A stretch of 64,000 nt of DNA. Source: an uncultured Deinococcota bacterium (GTDB taxonomy: Bacteria > Deinococcota > Deinococci > Deinococcales > Trueperaceae). Positions within the stretch are counted from its first letter, which is position 1. Each line of letters opens with the position of its first letter. The position numbers were made by a program, and so were the translations under genes. Location of the stretch: the NCBI GenBank assembly GCA_947311535.1, contig CAMZLP010000011.1, positions 1 to 64,000 on the forward strand, read 5' to 3'. The notes below the pieces were generated by a model. It was not told the DNA's origin and searched no databases. It worked only from the letters and a program-made list of their open reading frames with translations. Shown here piece by piece: positions 34,977 to 44,522 of the stretch.

Positions 34977-37969
34977 TAGCTATGTTCTCCGGTTTCTTTG
35001 GTTAAATTAGGATTAGGGTTAATTAGCTTGGCAATATAAGTAGTACGAGGTTTCAGGTTTAATTCTGGAATTAAACCATAATTTAGAGTACTTGCTTTTG
35101 CTAGGCTGACTTGGCTATTTTTATCATTTATATCACCAAAGACAATAGCTTCAGTTGGGCAAGCTGCTTGACAGGCTGTAACTATCTCACCATCATTTAT
35201 TTTACGAGCTTGGTTTTCAGCGGTGATATAAGCTTCTTGAATACGTTGAGTACAGTAAGTGCATTTTTCCATAACCCCACGGCTACGTACAGTTACATCT
35301 GGATTTTGGGCAAGTGACAATTCGGTTTGAGTAGTTGTTAGTTCAGCATATTGTAGATAATTGTAACGACGTACTTTAAATGGGCAGTTATTTGAGCAAT
35401 AGCGGGTACCAACACAGCGATTATAAACCATGACATTTAGACCTTCGCTATCATGATAAGTAGCCCCGACTGGGCAAACTGGCTCACAAGGAGCGCTTTC
35501 GCATTGCATACAATTGATTGGTTGAGTGTAGAACCTAGGATTGTCAATATCGCCACCATAATAGGTATCAACACGTATCCAATGAAGTTCACGACCGGTT
35601 TCTACCTCTTTTTTGCCAACGATAGGAATATTATTTTCAGCCTGACAAGCAGCTACACAGGCATTGCAACCAGTACAGACATTCATGTCTATGACCATGC
35701 CCCAAGCATAGCTATCATATTCCCAAGCACCCTCATAAATATCACTTTCCTCATGAGGGAATGGATGAATAAAATGCGGATGCTCTGGATTGTGTTTAAA
35801 GTCAGCTAGGGTAGAATTTTTAATAATTTCACGGCGCTCGGTTGTACCATCAAATTCAAAGTGCATTTGGGCCGATACTAATTTATGACGGCCTGATGTT
35901 TTACTTACAGTAGCATTACTAATATTAAAATCAGATTCACTAGAAAGTAATTTATAAGCGTTTACACCAACACCGTTTGCAATGCGTCCAAGATTTTCAC
36001 GGCCAAAACCTAAGTTTATAGTGATAGTGTTTTCGGCTTGACCAGGTAAAACCCAAACTGGAGCGGTGATTTCATTAGAATTTGCAGAAATACTGATTAG
36101 GTCATGAGTACTTAAATCTAGTTTTTCGGCCATTTTAGGGCTAATATAGGCTGCATTATCCCAAGTGATTTTGGTAATTGGTTTTGGTAATTCTTGCATC
36201 CAACCATTGTTAGAATAGCTACCATCTTGTACACTTGGATCTAAACGCAGTGCAATTTCTATGCCTTCTGATTTTAGACTTGATTCTGACGGTAGGCTCG
36301 AGCCTAAATTAGGACTAATTGTTTTAGAAGCACTAGCAGAAACTATCCCTTTATAGACAGTATGTTTCCAAAAAGCACTAAAGTCGCTTTCAACTTTATC
36401 TTTCCAAGATTTACGGATAATGTCATAAGAGCTAGATTCGCTATCGGCCATAAGAGCTGCTAATACTTCATGGCTAGATTTACCACCATAGAACGGTGAA
36501 ATAAGTGGCTGCATAATACTAATAGTACCGTCATAGGCTCGAGCATCACTCCAGGTTTCTAAGAAGTGAGCTTCGGGTATATGCCAGTTAACTAGCTTAG
36601 AGGTTTCATTACTATATTGACTTAGTTGCAACGATAATGGAACCTTAGCTAAAGCCTCAGCAAATTTAAGATTTGCTGGAGCATTATAGACCGGGTTTGC
36701 ACCTAATATTAAAAGAGTTTTTACTTTAGAATCATTGATTGCAGTAGTTAATTCAGTAATACTATCAAGTTGATTAACTGGATTTACTTCGACAGATTCT
36801 GTATAAATTACTGTTTTGCCAATATTGCCAAGAGCATTATTAATGGCATGAACAATTGCATGTACTTGGGCAGATTGCTCTGGGCCAGCTGTGACAATAC
36901 TCGCACCTTTATTAGCTTTTAAATCTTCTAAAATACTATTTAATATCTCTTCGCTGCCATGTGGAGCTTCGGTACTTGTATTAAGACCTAAAGCAGCCGC
37001 TAATGCAAATGCAAATTTGGCAATTTTTGATGGGTCTAAAGGTAAAATGTGATCAGCAACGGCTGTGGTGATAGTTGGGCTAGACTCGAGCATATACAAA
37101 CGGTTCATATCATCATTACCGTCACGTACTCGGCGCTTAGCTGAAAAATCTTTGCTATAGCGTAGTTTGGCTATACCAGTACCTAAGAAATCATCATCTA
37201 AGGAAACAATTACATTTGCTTTGGAATAATCAAAATAAGTATTTACAATTTCTCCAAAAGCTAATTTAGAACCCTCAAGTGCATTGTCATTGTGCATGAC
37301 ATCATATTGATGCCAGCTTAGCTTAGGATATTTGGCAAATATTTCATTTAACTGGCTAGCTAAGGTAGGTGATGTGACTGTTTGAGTCAAAATATAAAAA
37401 CCTTCACCATCAGTACCAGCTAGTTCTTCTTCAAGGGCATTGCTAAGGTCTTGCCAGTTTTGAGACTTGCCATTAAATCTTAAATCTTGAGCACGGTCTG
37501 GGTCATAAAGGCCCAAAACCTCTGCTTGAGTTGTAGCATCTGTTGCACCTAAGCTTGCCGGATGATCGGGGTTACCCTCTAATTTAGTAGGGCGGCCCTG
37601 ATGGCTTTCTGCCAAAACGCCTATTGCATAACCACCATGAGTCGCAGCAGTGGCAAAGTACAGTGGTTTACCCGGAATAATTTCTTCTGGTGCTTTTACA
37701 TAAGGCACTATTTTTTCAGCGGGTTTGACAGGTCTGGCACAAGAGCTAAGACCAGCTAGGGCCAATGATGCTCCTAAAAGCTTAACAAAACCCCGTCTAT
37801 CAAATTTACTTTCAAGAGGGCTTGCAAAACTAGGAAACTCAGCTGACATAAATTGATTAAATTCATCAGTTTCAGCAACGGCTTCTAGGCTTTTCCAATA
37901 GCTTTTACCTTGCTTGCTCTCGAGCTTTTTGCGAATTTCTGATATTTTTAGCTTATCTATCTGTGACAT
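34976..37969 (-). CDS. actB: Alternative complex III iron-sulfur subunit ActB
   Basis: ActB is the large peripheral subunit: an N-terminal molybdopterin-oxidoreductase-like domain that in this family lacks the molybdenum cofactor, followed by ferredoxin-like domains. The 997-residue protein has a Tat motif (DRRGFVKLLGASLALAG) near residue 62, with a cysteine just after (SSC). Near the C-terminus are four cysteine clusters: CTGCNACVAAC, CMQCESAPCEPVCP, CVGTRYCSNNCPF and CTYC...CQAACP. I choose ATG 37969 rather than GTG 37978; both overlap actA. Several GCTCGAGC copies occur in it (36296, 36537). Confidence 0.93.
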   Translation of the reverse strand: MSQIDKLKISEIRKKLESKQGKSYWKSLEAVAETDEFNQFMSAEFPSFASPLESKFDRRGFVKLLGASLALAGLSSCARPVKPAEKIVPYVKAPEEIIPGKPLYFATAATHGGYAIGVLAESHQGRPTKLEGNPDHPASLGATDATTQAEVLGLYDPDRAQDLRFNGKSQNWQDLSNALEEELAGTDGEGFYILTQTVTSPTLASQLNEIFAKYPKLSWHQYDVMHNDNALEGSKLAFGEIVNTYFDYSKANVIVSLDDDFLGTGIAKLRYSKDFSAKRRVRDGNDDMNRLYMLESSPTITTAVADHILPLDPSKIAKFAFALAAALGLNTSTEAPHGSEEILNSILEDLKANKGASIVTAGPEQSAQVHAIVHAINNALGNIGKTVIYTESVEVNPVNQLDSITELTTAINDSKVKTLLILGANPVYNAPANLKFAEALAKVPLSLQLSQYSNETSKLVNWHIPEAHFLETWSDARAYDGTISIMQPLISPFYGGKSSHEVLAALMADSESSSYDIIRKSWKDKVESDFSAFWKHTVYKGIVSASASKTISPNLGSSLPSESSLKSEGIEIALRLDPSVQDGSYSNNGWMQELPKPITKITWDNAAYISPKMAEKLDLSTHDLISISANSNEITAPVWVLPGQAENTITINLGFGRENLGRIANGVGVNAYKLLSSESDFNISNATVSKTSGRHKLVSAQMHFEFDGTTERREIIKNSTLADFKHNPEHPHFIHPFPHEESDIYEGAWEYDSYAWGMVIDMNVCTGCNACVAACQAENNIPIVGKKEVETGRELHWIRVDTYYGGDIDNPRFYTQPINCMQCESAPCEPVCPVGATYHDSEGLNVMVYNRCVGTRYCSNNCPFKVRRYNYLQYAELTTTQTELSLAQNPDVTVRSRGVMEKCTYCTQRIQEAYITAENQARKINDGEIVTACQAACPTEAIVFGDINDKNSQVSLAKASTLNYGLIPELNLKPRTTYIAKLINPNPNLTKETGEHS

Positions 37970-38619
37970 GTTGAGCACTGCGGCAATCTTTCCTCGTTAA
38001 TATTATATGCCTCTACTAATTCTTTGCCTAACTCATGTTGATTAGTAGGCATTTCGTAAGACATATTAAATACTTCCGATTTTGGACGTACAAATTTTTC
38101 TGGACTACGGTGACATTCTAAGCACCAACCCATGCTCATTGGTTCATTTTTCCAAATACCTTCCATTTTATCTATTGCACCGTGGCAGGTGCTGCAACCA
38201 ATGCCTTTGTTAATATGGGCACTGTGGTCGTAATAGACAAAATCTGGCATGTCATGAACACGCTTCCATTGCAAAGGTAGACCATCACCATTATTGCCCC
38301 AGCTTTCAAACAAAGGTTCTAATTGAGGAGCATCCACTCTTATTTGTGAATGGCAGGTCATGCATGTTTCGGTGGGTGGAATATTAGGAGTGCTTGAAAC
38401 TTCTACTGAAGTATGGCAGTAGCGGCAATCAAGCCCTAATTGACTAGTATGTAATGCATGAGAATAATCAATGGGTTGTTTAATAGGTACTCCTACCATA
38501 TTATTATTGACTCTAGCAAAATAAGTTAAAGCACTAACGAAGAGAGTCATAAAAACAATCCCTCCCCAGATTAACCATTTAGCAAATGCATTGGAGTTTG
38601 GTGGAAAATAATTCGCCAT
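37957..38619 (-). CDS. actA: Alternative complex III pentahaem cytochrome ActA
   Basis: ActA is the membrane-anchored pentahaem subunit. The 220-residue protein has one N-terminal membrane helix (residues 14-33) and five CXXCH sites: CRYCH, CMTCH, CSTCH, CLECH and CSTCH. That number is diagnostic for ActA. It heads the actABCDEF-cytochrome operon. The palindromic operator AGGACAATTGTCCT is about 200 bases upstream. Confidence 0.94.
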   Translation of the reverse strand: MANYFPPNSNAFAKWLIWGGIVFMTLFVSALTYFARVNNNMVGVPIKQPIDYSHALHTSQLGLDCRYCHTSVEVSSTPNIPPTETCMTCHSQIRVDAPQLEPLFESWGNNGDGLPLQWKRVHDMPDFVYYDHSAHINKGIGCSTCHGAIDKMEGIWKNEPMSMGWCLECHRSPEKFVRPKSEVFNMSYEMPTNQHELGKELVEAYNINEERLPQCSTCHR

Positions 38620-38996
38620 TAAGTTTTAACCAACTTCCCTTTGTGAATTATTAATGAATTATTTGGGCAACAAAAAATTTGTAGCCTAACCAATAAATTG
38701 ATTATGACCACCTCCTAGGTCGTATTTAATTTATCTCAAACATATGGACATTTTCTATAAAAAACGTCAGCATAATAAACCTTACCAATTTATCACGAAA
38801 CTTTCACCCCCCCATGAGGACAATTGTCCTATTAAATCGCTCACAATTAGCAGGTTTATGTAAGATGCGCTCAGATTTAATTAGGAGTTAGAAAGAATTT
38901 GCAGAAAAATAGAAACCTAGCTTGGTAATATTTATTTATGGGTCATGCAAGCACCCGAGAATTTTTAAAATAAATTTTTAATTTTTTTTACGTTAA
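38620..38996. other. Regulatory region upstream of the alternative complex III operon
   Basis: About 377 bases between the actA start and the end of the M48 protease gene. It contains the palindromic operator at 38817-38830 and an AGGAGG sequence on the minus strand (38711-38716) that fits no start codon. The segment 38831-38996 shows nothing recognisable. Confidence 0.55.
38817..38830. promoter_or_regulatory. Palindromic operator of the alternative complex III operon
   Basis: AGGACAATTGTCCT is a perfect 14-bp palindrome, identical to the core of the site at 13246-13263. It lies 198 bases before the actA start; no convincing -10 hexamer was found, so where the promoter lies is open. Confidence 0.65.
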
Positions 38997-39824
38997 TTAG
39001 TCAAAGTTGATAATTAAGGCAGGCAACAGTTTTTCTTTACGAAGCCAATTGTGTTTGTCTGCATAATCCATCATTTCTTGAATTCTGATTTTAGATATTG
39101 GATGTGAGCGAGTATAACGCTCTAGCAAAGTACTATTTTCATTTTCAGCTAGTTTTTTAAATAGCTCGGTAGAACCAGATACATTGCCATATTGAGCTTG
39201 GACAAGCTCGAGCCCAAACCTATCAGCCCGTGCTTCATCTCGGCGACTATAGCTACTAACTGATAAGGTAGAAACAACACTATTTAATGCTTTGCTACTT
39301 TGTCCACCCACAATTCCTAATACTAAGCTGCTTAGTAATCCTCTTCCTAAACCTTTTAAATGATCACGATTATGAAAATGTCCAATTTCATGAGCCAAAA
39401 CAAACGCAAGTTCATTTTCACTGTCAACAATATCTAATAGCCCCGAGCTAACAATTATTGTGCCACCTGGCAAAGCCATGGCGTTGATTTCATTGGAATC
39501 TAAAATACCAACAGAAAAATCATAAGGATTTTGAGGCCAATGCTTGGCAAGCTTATCAACCAAAGCTTTTAATTCACTACTTGGGCTTACTTTACCTAAA
39601 CCAAAAAAGTTTTCATTAGTAGAATCGGGTTTTAAGCCAGAAAAAATACGCTTTTCAGTTTTTAAAGGTACAAGCGGAGCAACAATATTTGCAAAGCTAG
39701 ATGCCAAAATAAGCAAAACTGCTAAGAAAATACTAAAACCTATTATTAAAGTTGTAAATTCTTTTAAGGGGTGAACTTTGGATACGTTGACAGTTTCATC
39801 TGCTAGTTTTGCTTTAAACTTCAT
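38997..39824 (-). CDS. M48 family metalloprotease
   Basis: The 275-residue protein has one hydrophobic segment (about residues 27-48), then a periplasmic zinc-protease domain. The HEXXH motif is in LAHEIGHFHNRDH, and the third ligand is in RRDEARADRFGLEL. It is smaller than HtpX, closest to the BepA/LoiP-like or Oma1-like branch. Likely a membrane-anchored housekeeping protease. Its upstream region (39825-39914) has no other feature. Confidence 0.87.
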   Translation of the reverse strand: MKFKAKLADETVNVSKVHPLKEFTTLIIGFSIFLAVLLILASSFANIVAPLVPLKTEKRIFSGLKPDSTNENFFGLGKVSPSSELKALVDKLAKHWPQNPYDFSVGILDSNEINAMALPGGTIIVSSGLLDIVDSENELAFVLAHEIGHFHNRDHLKGLGRGLLSSLVLGIVGGQSSKALNSVVSTLSVSSYSRRDEARADRFGLELVQAQYGNVSGSTELFKKLAENENSTLLERYTRSHPISKIRIQEMMDYADKHNWLRKEKLLPALIINFD

Positions 39825-39914
39825 TTTAATCTCCTAACAGTTGGTTTTGCAAATTAAAGGTTTTATAAATTCAGAAATAAAATCTTAGAGAAATGATTTC
39901 TATTATATTAAGGA

Positions 39915-40418
39915 CTATTGAATTAAGGGCTCTGGAATAGGTATTTTTACATCAGTATTGTCATTGTTTAAATTTATTTTAATTGCTGTGCCATAAGCAA
40001 GTATTTCTACCCCAGCGGTTTGCTTTGGAGTTAGGCTATTAGCTATTTGGCTAGTCTCGAGCCTAAGGTTAATTATAGCATTGTAACCCCTAGCTCTGGC
40101 CTTTTCTTTTAAACGTAGAATTGCTTCGCGGCGAGCTCTATCTAATAAAGGCTCATAAGTAACAATATTACCCCCAAATACTTTGCGTAAATTAGCTACA
40201 AAACGTTTAAAGTAATCTAAAGAAATAACAACATTAGATGTGACTAAGCGAGCCTCAGAAGCATTCCAATCGTAAGGGATATTCTCAAAATTAGTTGTTA
40301 ACATATCTTTAAACTTTGTTTCCCGCATTTTGATTTTTTTATAATGCCTTCGCTCAATTAAGTTACCTGTTACAAAGGTAAGTAGTAACATAATTAGTGT
40401 GGCAATTAATTGAGCCAT
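39915..40418 (-). CDS. YbjQ family protein with membrane anchor
   Basis: The 167-residue protein begins with a hydrophobic segment (residues 4-20). A YbjQ-like domain follows, with FVANLRKVFGGNIVTYEPLL and REAILRLKEKARARGYNAII, then a short conserved GVEILAYGTA. YbjQ proteins form pentameric rings of unknown function; they were once called heavy-metal-binding, without strong proof. A soluble paralogue (40423-40746) lies directly upstream in the same operon. Confidence 0.78.
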   Translation of the reverse strand: MAQLIATLIMLLLTFVTGNLIERRHYKKIKMRETKFKDMLTTNFENIPYDWNASEARLVTSNVVISLDYFKRFVANLRKVFGGNIVTYEPLLDRARREAILRLKEKARARGYNAIINLRLETSQIANSLTPKQTAGVEILAYGTAIKINLNNDNTDVKIPIPEPLIQ

Positions 40419-40422
40419 TTAT

Positions 40423-40746
40423 TTACTCAACTCTTACAGCAGTGCCATAAGCAAATAGTTCAGCGGCACCTTGAGCTATGCTACTGGTAGAAAACCTGAC
40501 ATTAATAACTCCATTGGCACCCATGCCTTTTGCCTGAGACAGCATACGGCTAATTGCTTCTTGGCGGGCTTCTTGCAATAATTCAGTATAGTTTTTTAGC
40601 TCTCCACCAACTATATTTTTAAAACTGGCTAAAATATCTTTACCAACGTGCTTGGCCCGAACGGTGCTACCTGTAACTACTCCATAAAACTCTACAATTG
40701 TTTTTCCTGGGATTGATTCTGTGTTACTTACTAAAAATTCATTCAT
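40423..40746 (-). CDS. YbjQ family protein
   Basis: The 107-residue protein matches the typical YbjQ family throughout: IVEFYGVVTGSTVRAKHVGK, then IVGGELKNYTELLQEARQEA, ANGVINVRF and ELFAYGTAVRV. It is cytoplasmic with no signal peptide. It precedes the membrane-anchored paralogue by 4 bases, so they form a pair. Function unknown. Confidence 0.87.
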   Translation of the reverse strand: MNEFLVSNTESIPGKTIVEFYGVVTGSTVRAKHVGKDILASFKNIVGGELKNYTELLQEARQEAISRMLSQAKGMGANGVINVRFSTSSIAQGAAELFAYGTAVRVE

Positions 40747-40856
40747 AATATTCTCCTATTTTTATATAGTAATAGATAACGTTTGAATTTATATTAGCAC
40801 TATTGCTTATAACTTTTATAAGAAATTTATCAGGCTCGAGCTATTTTTAAATTTGA

Positions 40857-41780
40857 TTAGTGGATTGGCTCGAGCTTAACCAAATCATATATCTCAGAAA
40901 CAACCTCTTGCTGGCAAAGCGATGTTCCGGGGCTAGTAGCGGTAGCAGTGCCACAAGCAACTGCAAGTTTTAATACATCATCTAAAGTTTTATTTTCTGC
41001 AATTGCTACCAAAGCCCCAGCTAATAATGAGTCACCAGCACCAACGGCAGAGTCAACTGCTACTTTTGGTGCTTTAGCCAACCAAGATTGTTCTTTAGAA
41101 ATTAAAATTGCACCCTTTGATCCAAGGCTACATAAAACTATTTCTACTTTTTCTAAGAGTTCTTGAGAGGCGTTAATAGCATCAGAAAAGTTTTTGATAG
41201 TTGTATTTGTAAGACGTTCTAGCTCATGCTGATTAGGTTTTATCAAATAGACTTTATCTTCTACCGCTTTTCTTAAGCTTTCGTTGTCAGCATCAACCAC
41301 AACTTTTATGCCCTCAGCTACTGCACGCTTAGTAATTTGGCTATAAAACTTAGAATCCATACCCTTTAACAAACTACCACCCAAAGCTAAAAAATCTGGA
41401 GCTTTTAAATTAAATATATTATTTCTTAGTGCCTCTATCTCAGCTTTATTAACTCTAGAACCAGGAGCAGATATTCTTATTTGTTTATTGGCACTGTCTT
41501 GAATTATAGTATTAGTCCTTGTGCTTGAGCCTAACTTATTAAACCAAGTTCTAACTCCCTCTGCTTTTAGAATATCCTCAATTTCATCACCTGAACGGCC
41601 TCCTATAAAGCCCATTGCAACCGTTGGGTGATTTAATCTTGCTGCTACTCGTGACAGATTTATACCTTTGCCACCGGCATCACGCATGACTTTGGTTGCT
41701 CTTACAGAATCATCAAATTTAATCTTGTCAACTAAATAGCTTAAGTCTAAAGCTGGATTAGGAGTAATTGTATGTATCAT
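40857..41780 (-). CDS. fruK: PfkB-family 1-phosphofructokinase
   Basis: The 307-residue protein is a PfkB-family sugar kinase. Its start, TITPNPALDLSYLVD, and the segment DAGGKGINLSRVAARL match the phosphofructokinase/tagatose-6-phosphate kinase branch (FruK/LacC). The catalytic signature is VDSAVGAGDSLLAGALVA, with D as the base in GAGDS. A PTS fructose system is not seen nearby, so 1-phosphofructokinase is the likeliest but not the only substrate. Two GCTCGAGC repeats lie at its 3' end (40834 and 40868). Confidence 0.8.
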   Translation of the reverse strand: MIHTITPNPALDLSYLVDKIKFDDSVRATKVMRDAGGKGINLSRVAARLNHPTVAMGFIGGRSGDEIEDILKAEGVRTWFNKLGSSTRTNTIIQDSANKQIRISAPGSRVNKAEIEALRNNIFNLKAPDFLALGGSLLKGMDSKFYSQITKRAVAEGIKVVVDADNESLRKAVEDKVYLIKPNQHELERLTNTTIKNFSDAINASQELLEKVEIVLCSLGSKGAILISKEQSWLAKAPKVAVDSAVGAGDSLLAGALVAIAENKTLDDVLKLAVACGTATATSPGTSLCQQEVVSEIYDLVKLEPIH

Positions 41781-41799
41781 AGCTAATATTCTATTGCTA

Positions 41800-43212
41800 T
41801 TAGCTAGATTTGTCTATTGCTTCTCTTTTCATTTCACCCCATTTGCCCTTTTTTTGCCATACTTGAAAGCTGCCTTTTAAGCGCTCAAAAGAAATTAATT
41901 GCCTATAACCAAAATTTTCTAAAAGACTTGTAAACATTAATACTAATCTAGATCTTAAGTCGGCGTAGCGATTTGGCATAAATACCTCTATTGTAAAAGC
42001 AGTTAATGATGACAAGCTGCCACCAAAAATTGCTAAAGCAATAAATAACAGGGCAAATTCTTTGTTTAAAGTGCCAGTTAGCCAGAAAAATACGGTTAAA
42101 AAATAGCCTAAAATTTCGATTATTGGGGTTAATGCCTCAAAAAACCAAAAATACGGCATAGCAATTAAACCAATACGACCATATTTAGGATTTAAAAACA
42201 TTTTATGATGATTTATCAAGGTTTCTATTAATCCACGCTGCCAACGATTGCGCTGCTTTAAAAGAGTTTTCCAGTCATTGGGTACCTGCGTCCAACAAAC
42301 AGAATCCATAGAATATCTAATGCTATAGGGGGTATTTGTTTCATATGCCCAACGATGCAAGCGAACAACTAGCTCCATATCTTCACCAACTGTATCGTTG
42401 CGATAACCGCCCATCTCTATTACAGGATTGCGTTTAAAGATACCAAAAGCTCCTGAGATAATAAGCTGCATATTGAAATGGCTAAGCGAGGCACGTCCTA
42501 TATAAAACGCCCGTATGTATTCAATAACTTGAAATCGTTCTATCCATCTTTTGGGGTTCTTTAACGATACAACTTTGCTATTTTCCAACTTAGCATTATT
42601 CAAAACACGTATTGTGCCACCAATTGCAATCATCTCATCTTCTTCCTTAAATCTTCTAGTCATTCGCAAAAGTGCATCTGCATCTAATAAGCTATCAGCA
42701 TCTACGGCGGTAAAAATAGATTTTCTGGCATATGCCAGCCCAACATTTAAGGCATATGCTTTACCACCATTTTCTTTATCTATTACAGTTAAGTTAGGGT
42801 AACGTAGCGAGCGGTATACTTCTATAACTTTTGCCGTTTTTGTAAAGCTGCGTCCATAGTGGGTTGTTGGTACTAAGTCAAACTCTTCTTTTATAATTTC
42901 AATAGTTTTATCTGAGCTGCCATCATTAATGACAACTATCTCAAAATCTGGATAATGCAGGCTTAAAAATGAGCGCAAAGAGGTAACGATGGTGGCCTCT
43001 TCATTGTAAGCAGGAACTAAAATTGAAATTGGAATTACAAAATTGTACTTTAGTTGATATTCTAAAGTTTGTTTGCCACCTTGGCGTAACATTCTTCTTA
43101 GGTACTGTACTGCAATTAAGCCAGAATAAGCAAAAGAAAGTTGCAAAACACTAAAATACAGCAAAAATAATATTTGTGCTAATAGGCCGAGGTTTTTTAT
43201 AATATCTTGCAT
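41800..43212 (-). CDS. Family 2 membrane glycosyltransferase
   Basis: The 470-residue protein resembles processive GT2 enzymes (PgaC/hyaluronan-synthase-like). Visible motifs are PAYNEE, VINDGSSDKTIEI, the DxD-type AVDADSLLDADAL, GEDMELVVR (catalytic ED) and QRNRWQRG. One helix precedes the domain and about four follow it. No PilZ domain is present. It is cotranscribed with the HEAT-repeat membrane protein 2 bases upstream, so both may make or export a surface polysaccharide. The product is unknown. Confidence 0.86.
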   Translation of the reverse strand: MQDIIKNLGLLAQILFLLYFSVLQLSFAYSGLIAVQYLRRMLRQGGKQTLEYQLKYNFVIPISILVPAYNEEATIVTSLRSFLSLHYPDFEIVVINDGSSDKTIEIIKEEFDLVPTTHYGRSFTKTAKVIEVYRSLRYPNLTVIDKENGGKAYALNVGLAYARKSIFTAVDADSLLDADALLRMTRRFKEEDEMIAIGGTIRVLNNAKLENSKVVSLKNPKRWIERFQVIEYIRAFYIGRASLSHFNMQLIISGAFGIFKRNPVIEMGGYRNDTVGEDMELVVRLHRWAYETNTPYSIRYSMDSVCWTQVPNDWKTLLKQRNRWQRGLIETLINHHKMFLNPKYGRIGLIAMPYFWFFEALTPIIEILGYFLTVFFWLTGTLNKEFALLFIALAIFGGSLSSLTAFTIEVFMPNRYADLRSRLVLMFTSLLENFGYRQLISFERLKGSFQVWQKKGKWGEMKREAIDKSS

Positions 43213-43214
43213 AA

Positions 43215-44384
43215 TTAATTAAAAAAATGTGAAGCGATATCTCTAGCATAAGAGTCACTGTGGTTGCTGGCTACTTCTTTTAGCAAGCTTTGACCATGAT
43301 GACCTTTTTGAGCTAATATTGAAGCAGCATTAAATCTTACCCACCAAGCATCATCAGAGATTGCTTCTACTAAATAACCATCAATTTGCTTACTTAATAC
43401 GCCAATTGATGCCTTAACGGCCTGATTTCTAACAAACCAGTTAGGGCTTTTTAAGGCTTTATATACTTCACTGTAAGCATGTGCAGGTACATAGCGCATA
43501 TTTGCTAATGCTTTTAGGGCAGTGGCTGTTATTTCTGGATTATAGGTGCTTAGCTAGGGGATACACCAGTCTGCCCATTGTAAATTAGCAAAATGACCGA
43601 TTGCACTAAGACTAGCTTGTATTTGCTTTTGTCTGACATTTGGCCTACTCAAATAATAAAGAGGTCCTTCTGCATTATTACCCAATAGTACTAATGCTTC
43701 TTCTATAATTCCCATTGAAAACCTATCTGAATCAATTATAGGGATAAAAATTTCAATTATTTTTTCTTTATCTAGGTCTACTTTTGAATATGTTTTTGCA
43801 AGAGCAAAAAATGCTAAAATCGAGATTTCACGTACGGAGCTTTTTATCTCTTTTTGAAGTATTGCAGTGTTGCTAATATCGGATATCGTTGCTAAATGCT
43901 CGAGTACTTGAGCTTTGGATTCAGAGAGATTGGATCGCCTTAATATTTTTAAGTCATTTTTCCATAAACCACTGACAAGGTAGATTTCTTTAAACTTGTC
44001 TTGATAATCTAAAGAAATATTTTCAGCCATTTCAACAAGAGCGTCAACGGCAATAGTATCTTTTGTTAGAGGTATAGCAGCAGAATTCCATAATACATCA
44101 TTCCAGATTTCCAACCACTTATCTTTGTTGCTTTGATACCTTAGACGTTGCTTATCCGTACCAAGATAGTGCAATATTTGAAAAAAGACCAAATTAAATA
44201 AAAATATTGAAATTGAAATCACTGCAATTAAAATAATTGAAATGATTTTGCCGTTTTTAATATCCACGAATAGATTTAGGGCTAAAGTAGTAGTTACTAC
44301 TAGCAATGAAAGGCTGAGGACCAGGAAGCCAATAAAGCTCAGAAGGCTGATTGTTCTAACTGCTATCCGTTGCCACACAGGCAT
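43215..44384 (-). pseudogene. HEAT-repeat membrane protein interrupted by TAG
   Basis: A single frame runs from 44384 to 43215 (389 codons), broken once by TAG at 43554-43556 (codon 277). Downstream, LSTYNPEITATALKALANMR then YVPAHAYSEVYKAL continues the same HEAT-repeat pattern without a break. The N-terminus has two membrane helices (about residues 10-35 and 45-68), then about six helical repeats. Next to a GT2 gene this resembles known pairs in which a HEAT protein assists a polysaccharide synthase. If the stop is real, translation could restart only at the ATG at 43499, without the membrane helices. A CAG-to-TAG change is the simplest origin. As two separate genes it would be 43554-44384 and 43215-43499. 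Confidence 0.75.
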
Positions 44385-44522
44385 AAGATAACCTAGATTT
44401 TTGCTGCTTTACTGTAAATCTTTCCCATTAGTAAATATTTATATTTTTCTCTACCTATTATTTATAATTGTTAATTAAAACTGCTAAAGGTTAAATATTT
44501 AATTATCAGATTCCAAATTATT

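Noticed and set aside
38619-38716. Small leader gene in front of actA using the AGGAGG at 38711-38716 (minus strand)
   Set aside because: The in-frame GTG overlaps the AGGAGG itself and the next start-like codon is 17 bases away, so the spacing is wrong.
38880-38940. Second cbaD-like start (TTGCAGAAAAATAG) near the complex III operator
   Set aside because: It resembles the first bases of cbaD but stops after nine codons; treated as coincidence.
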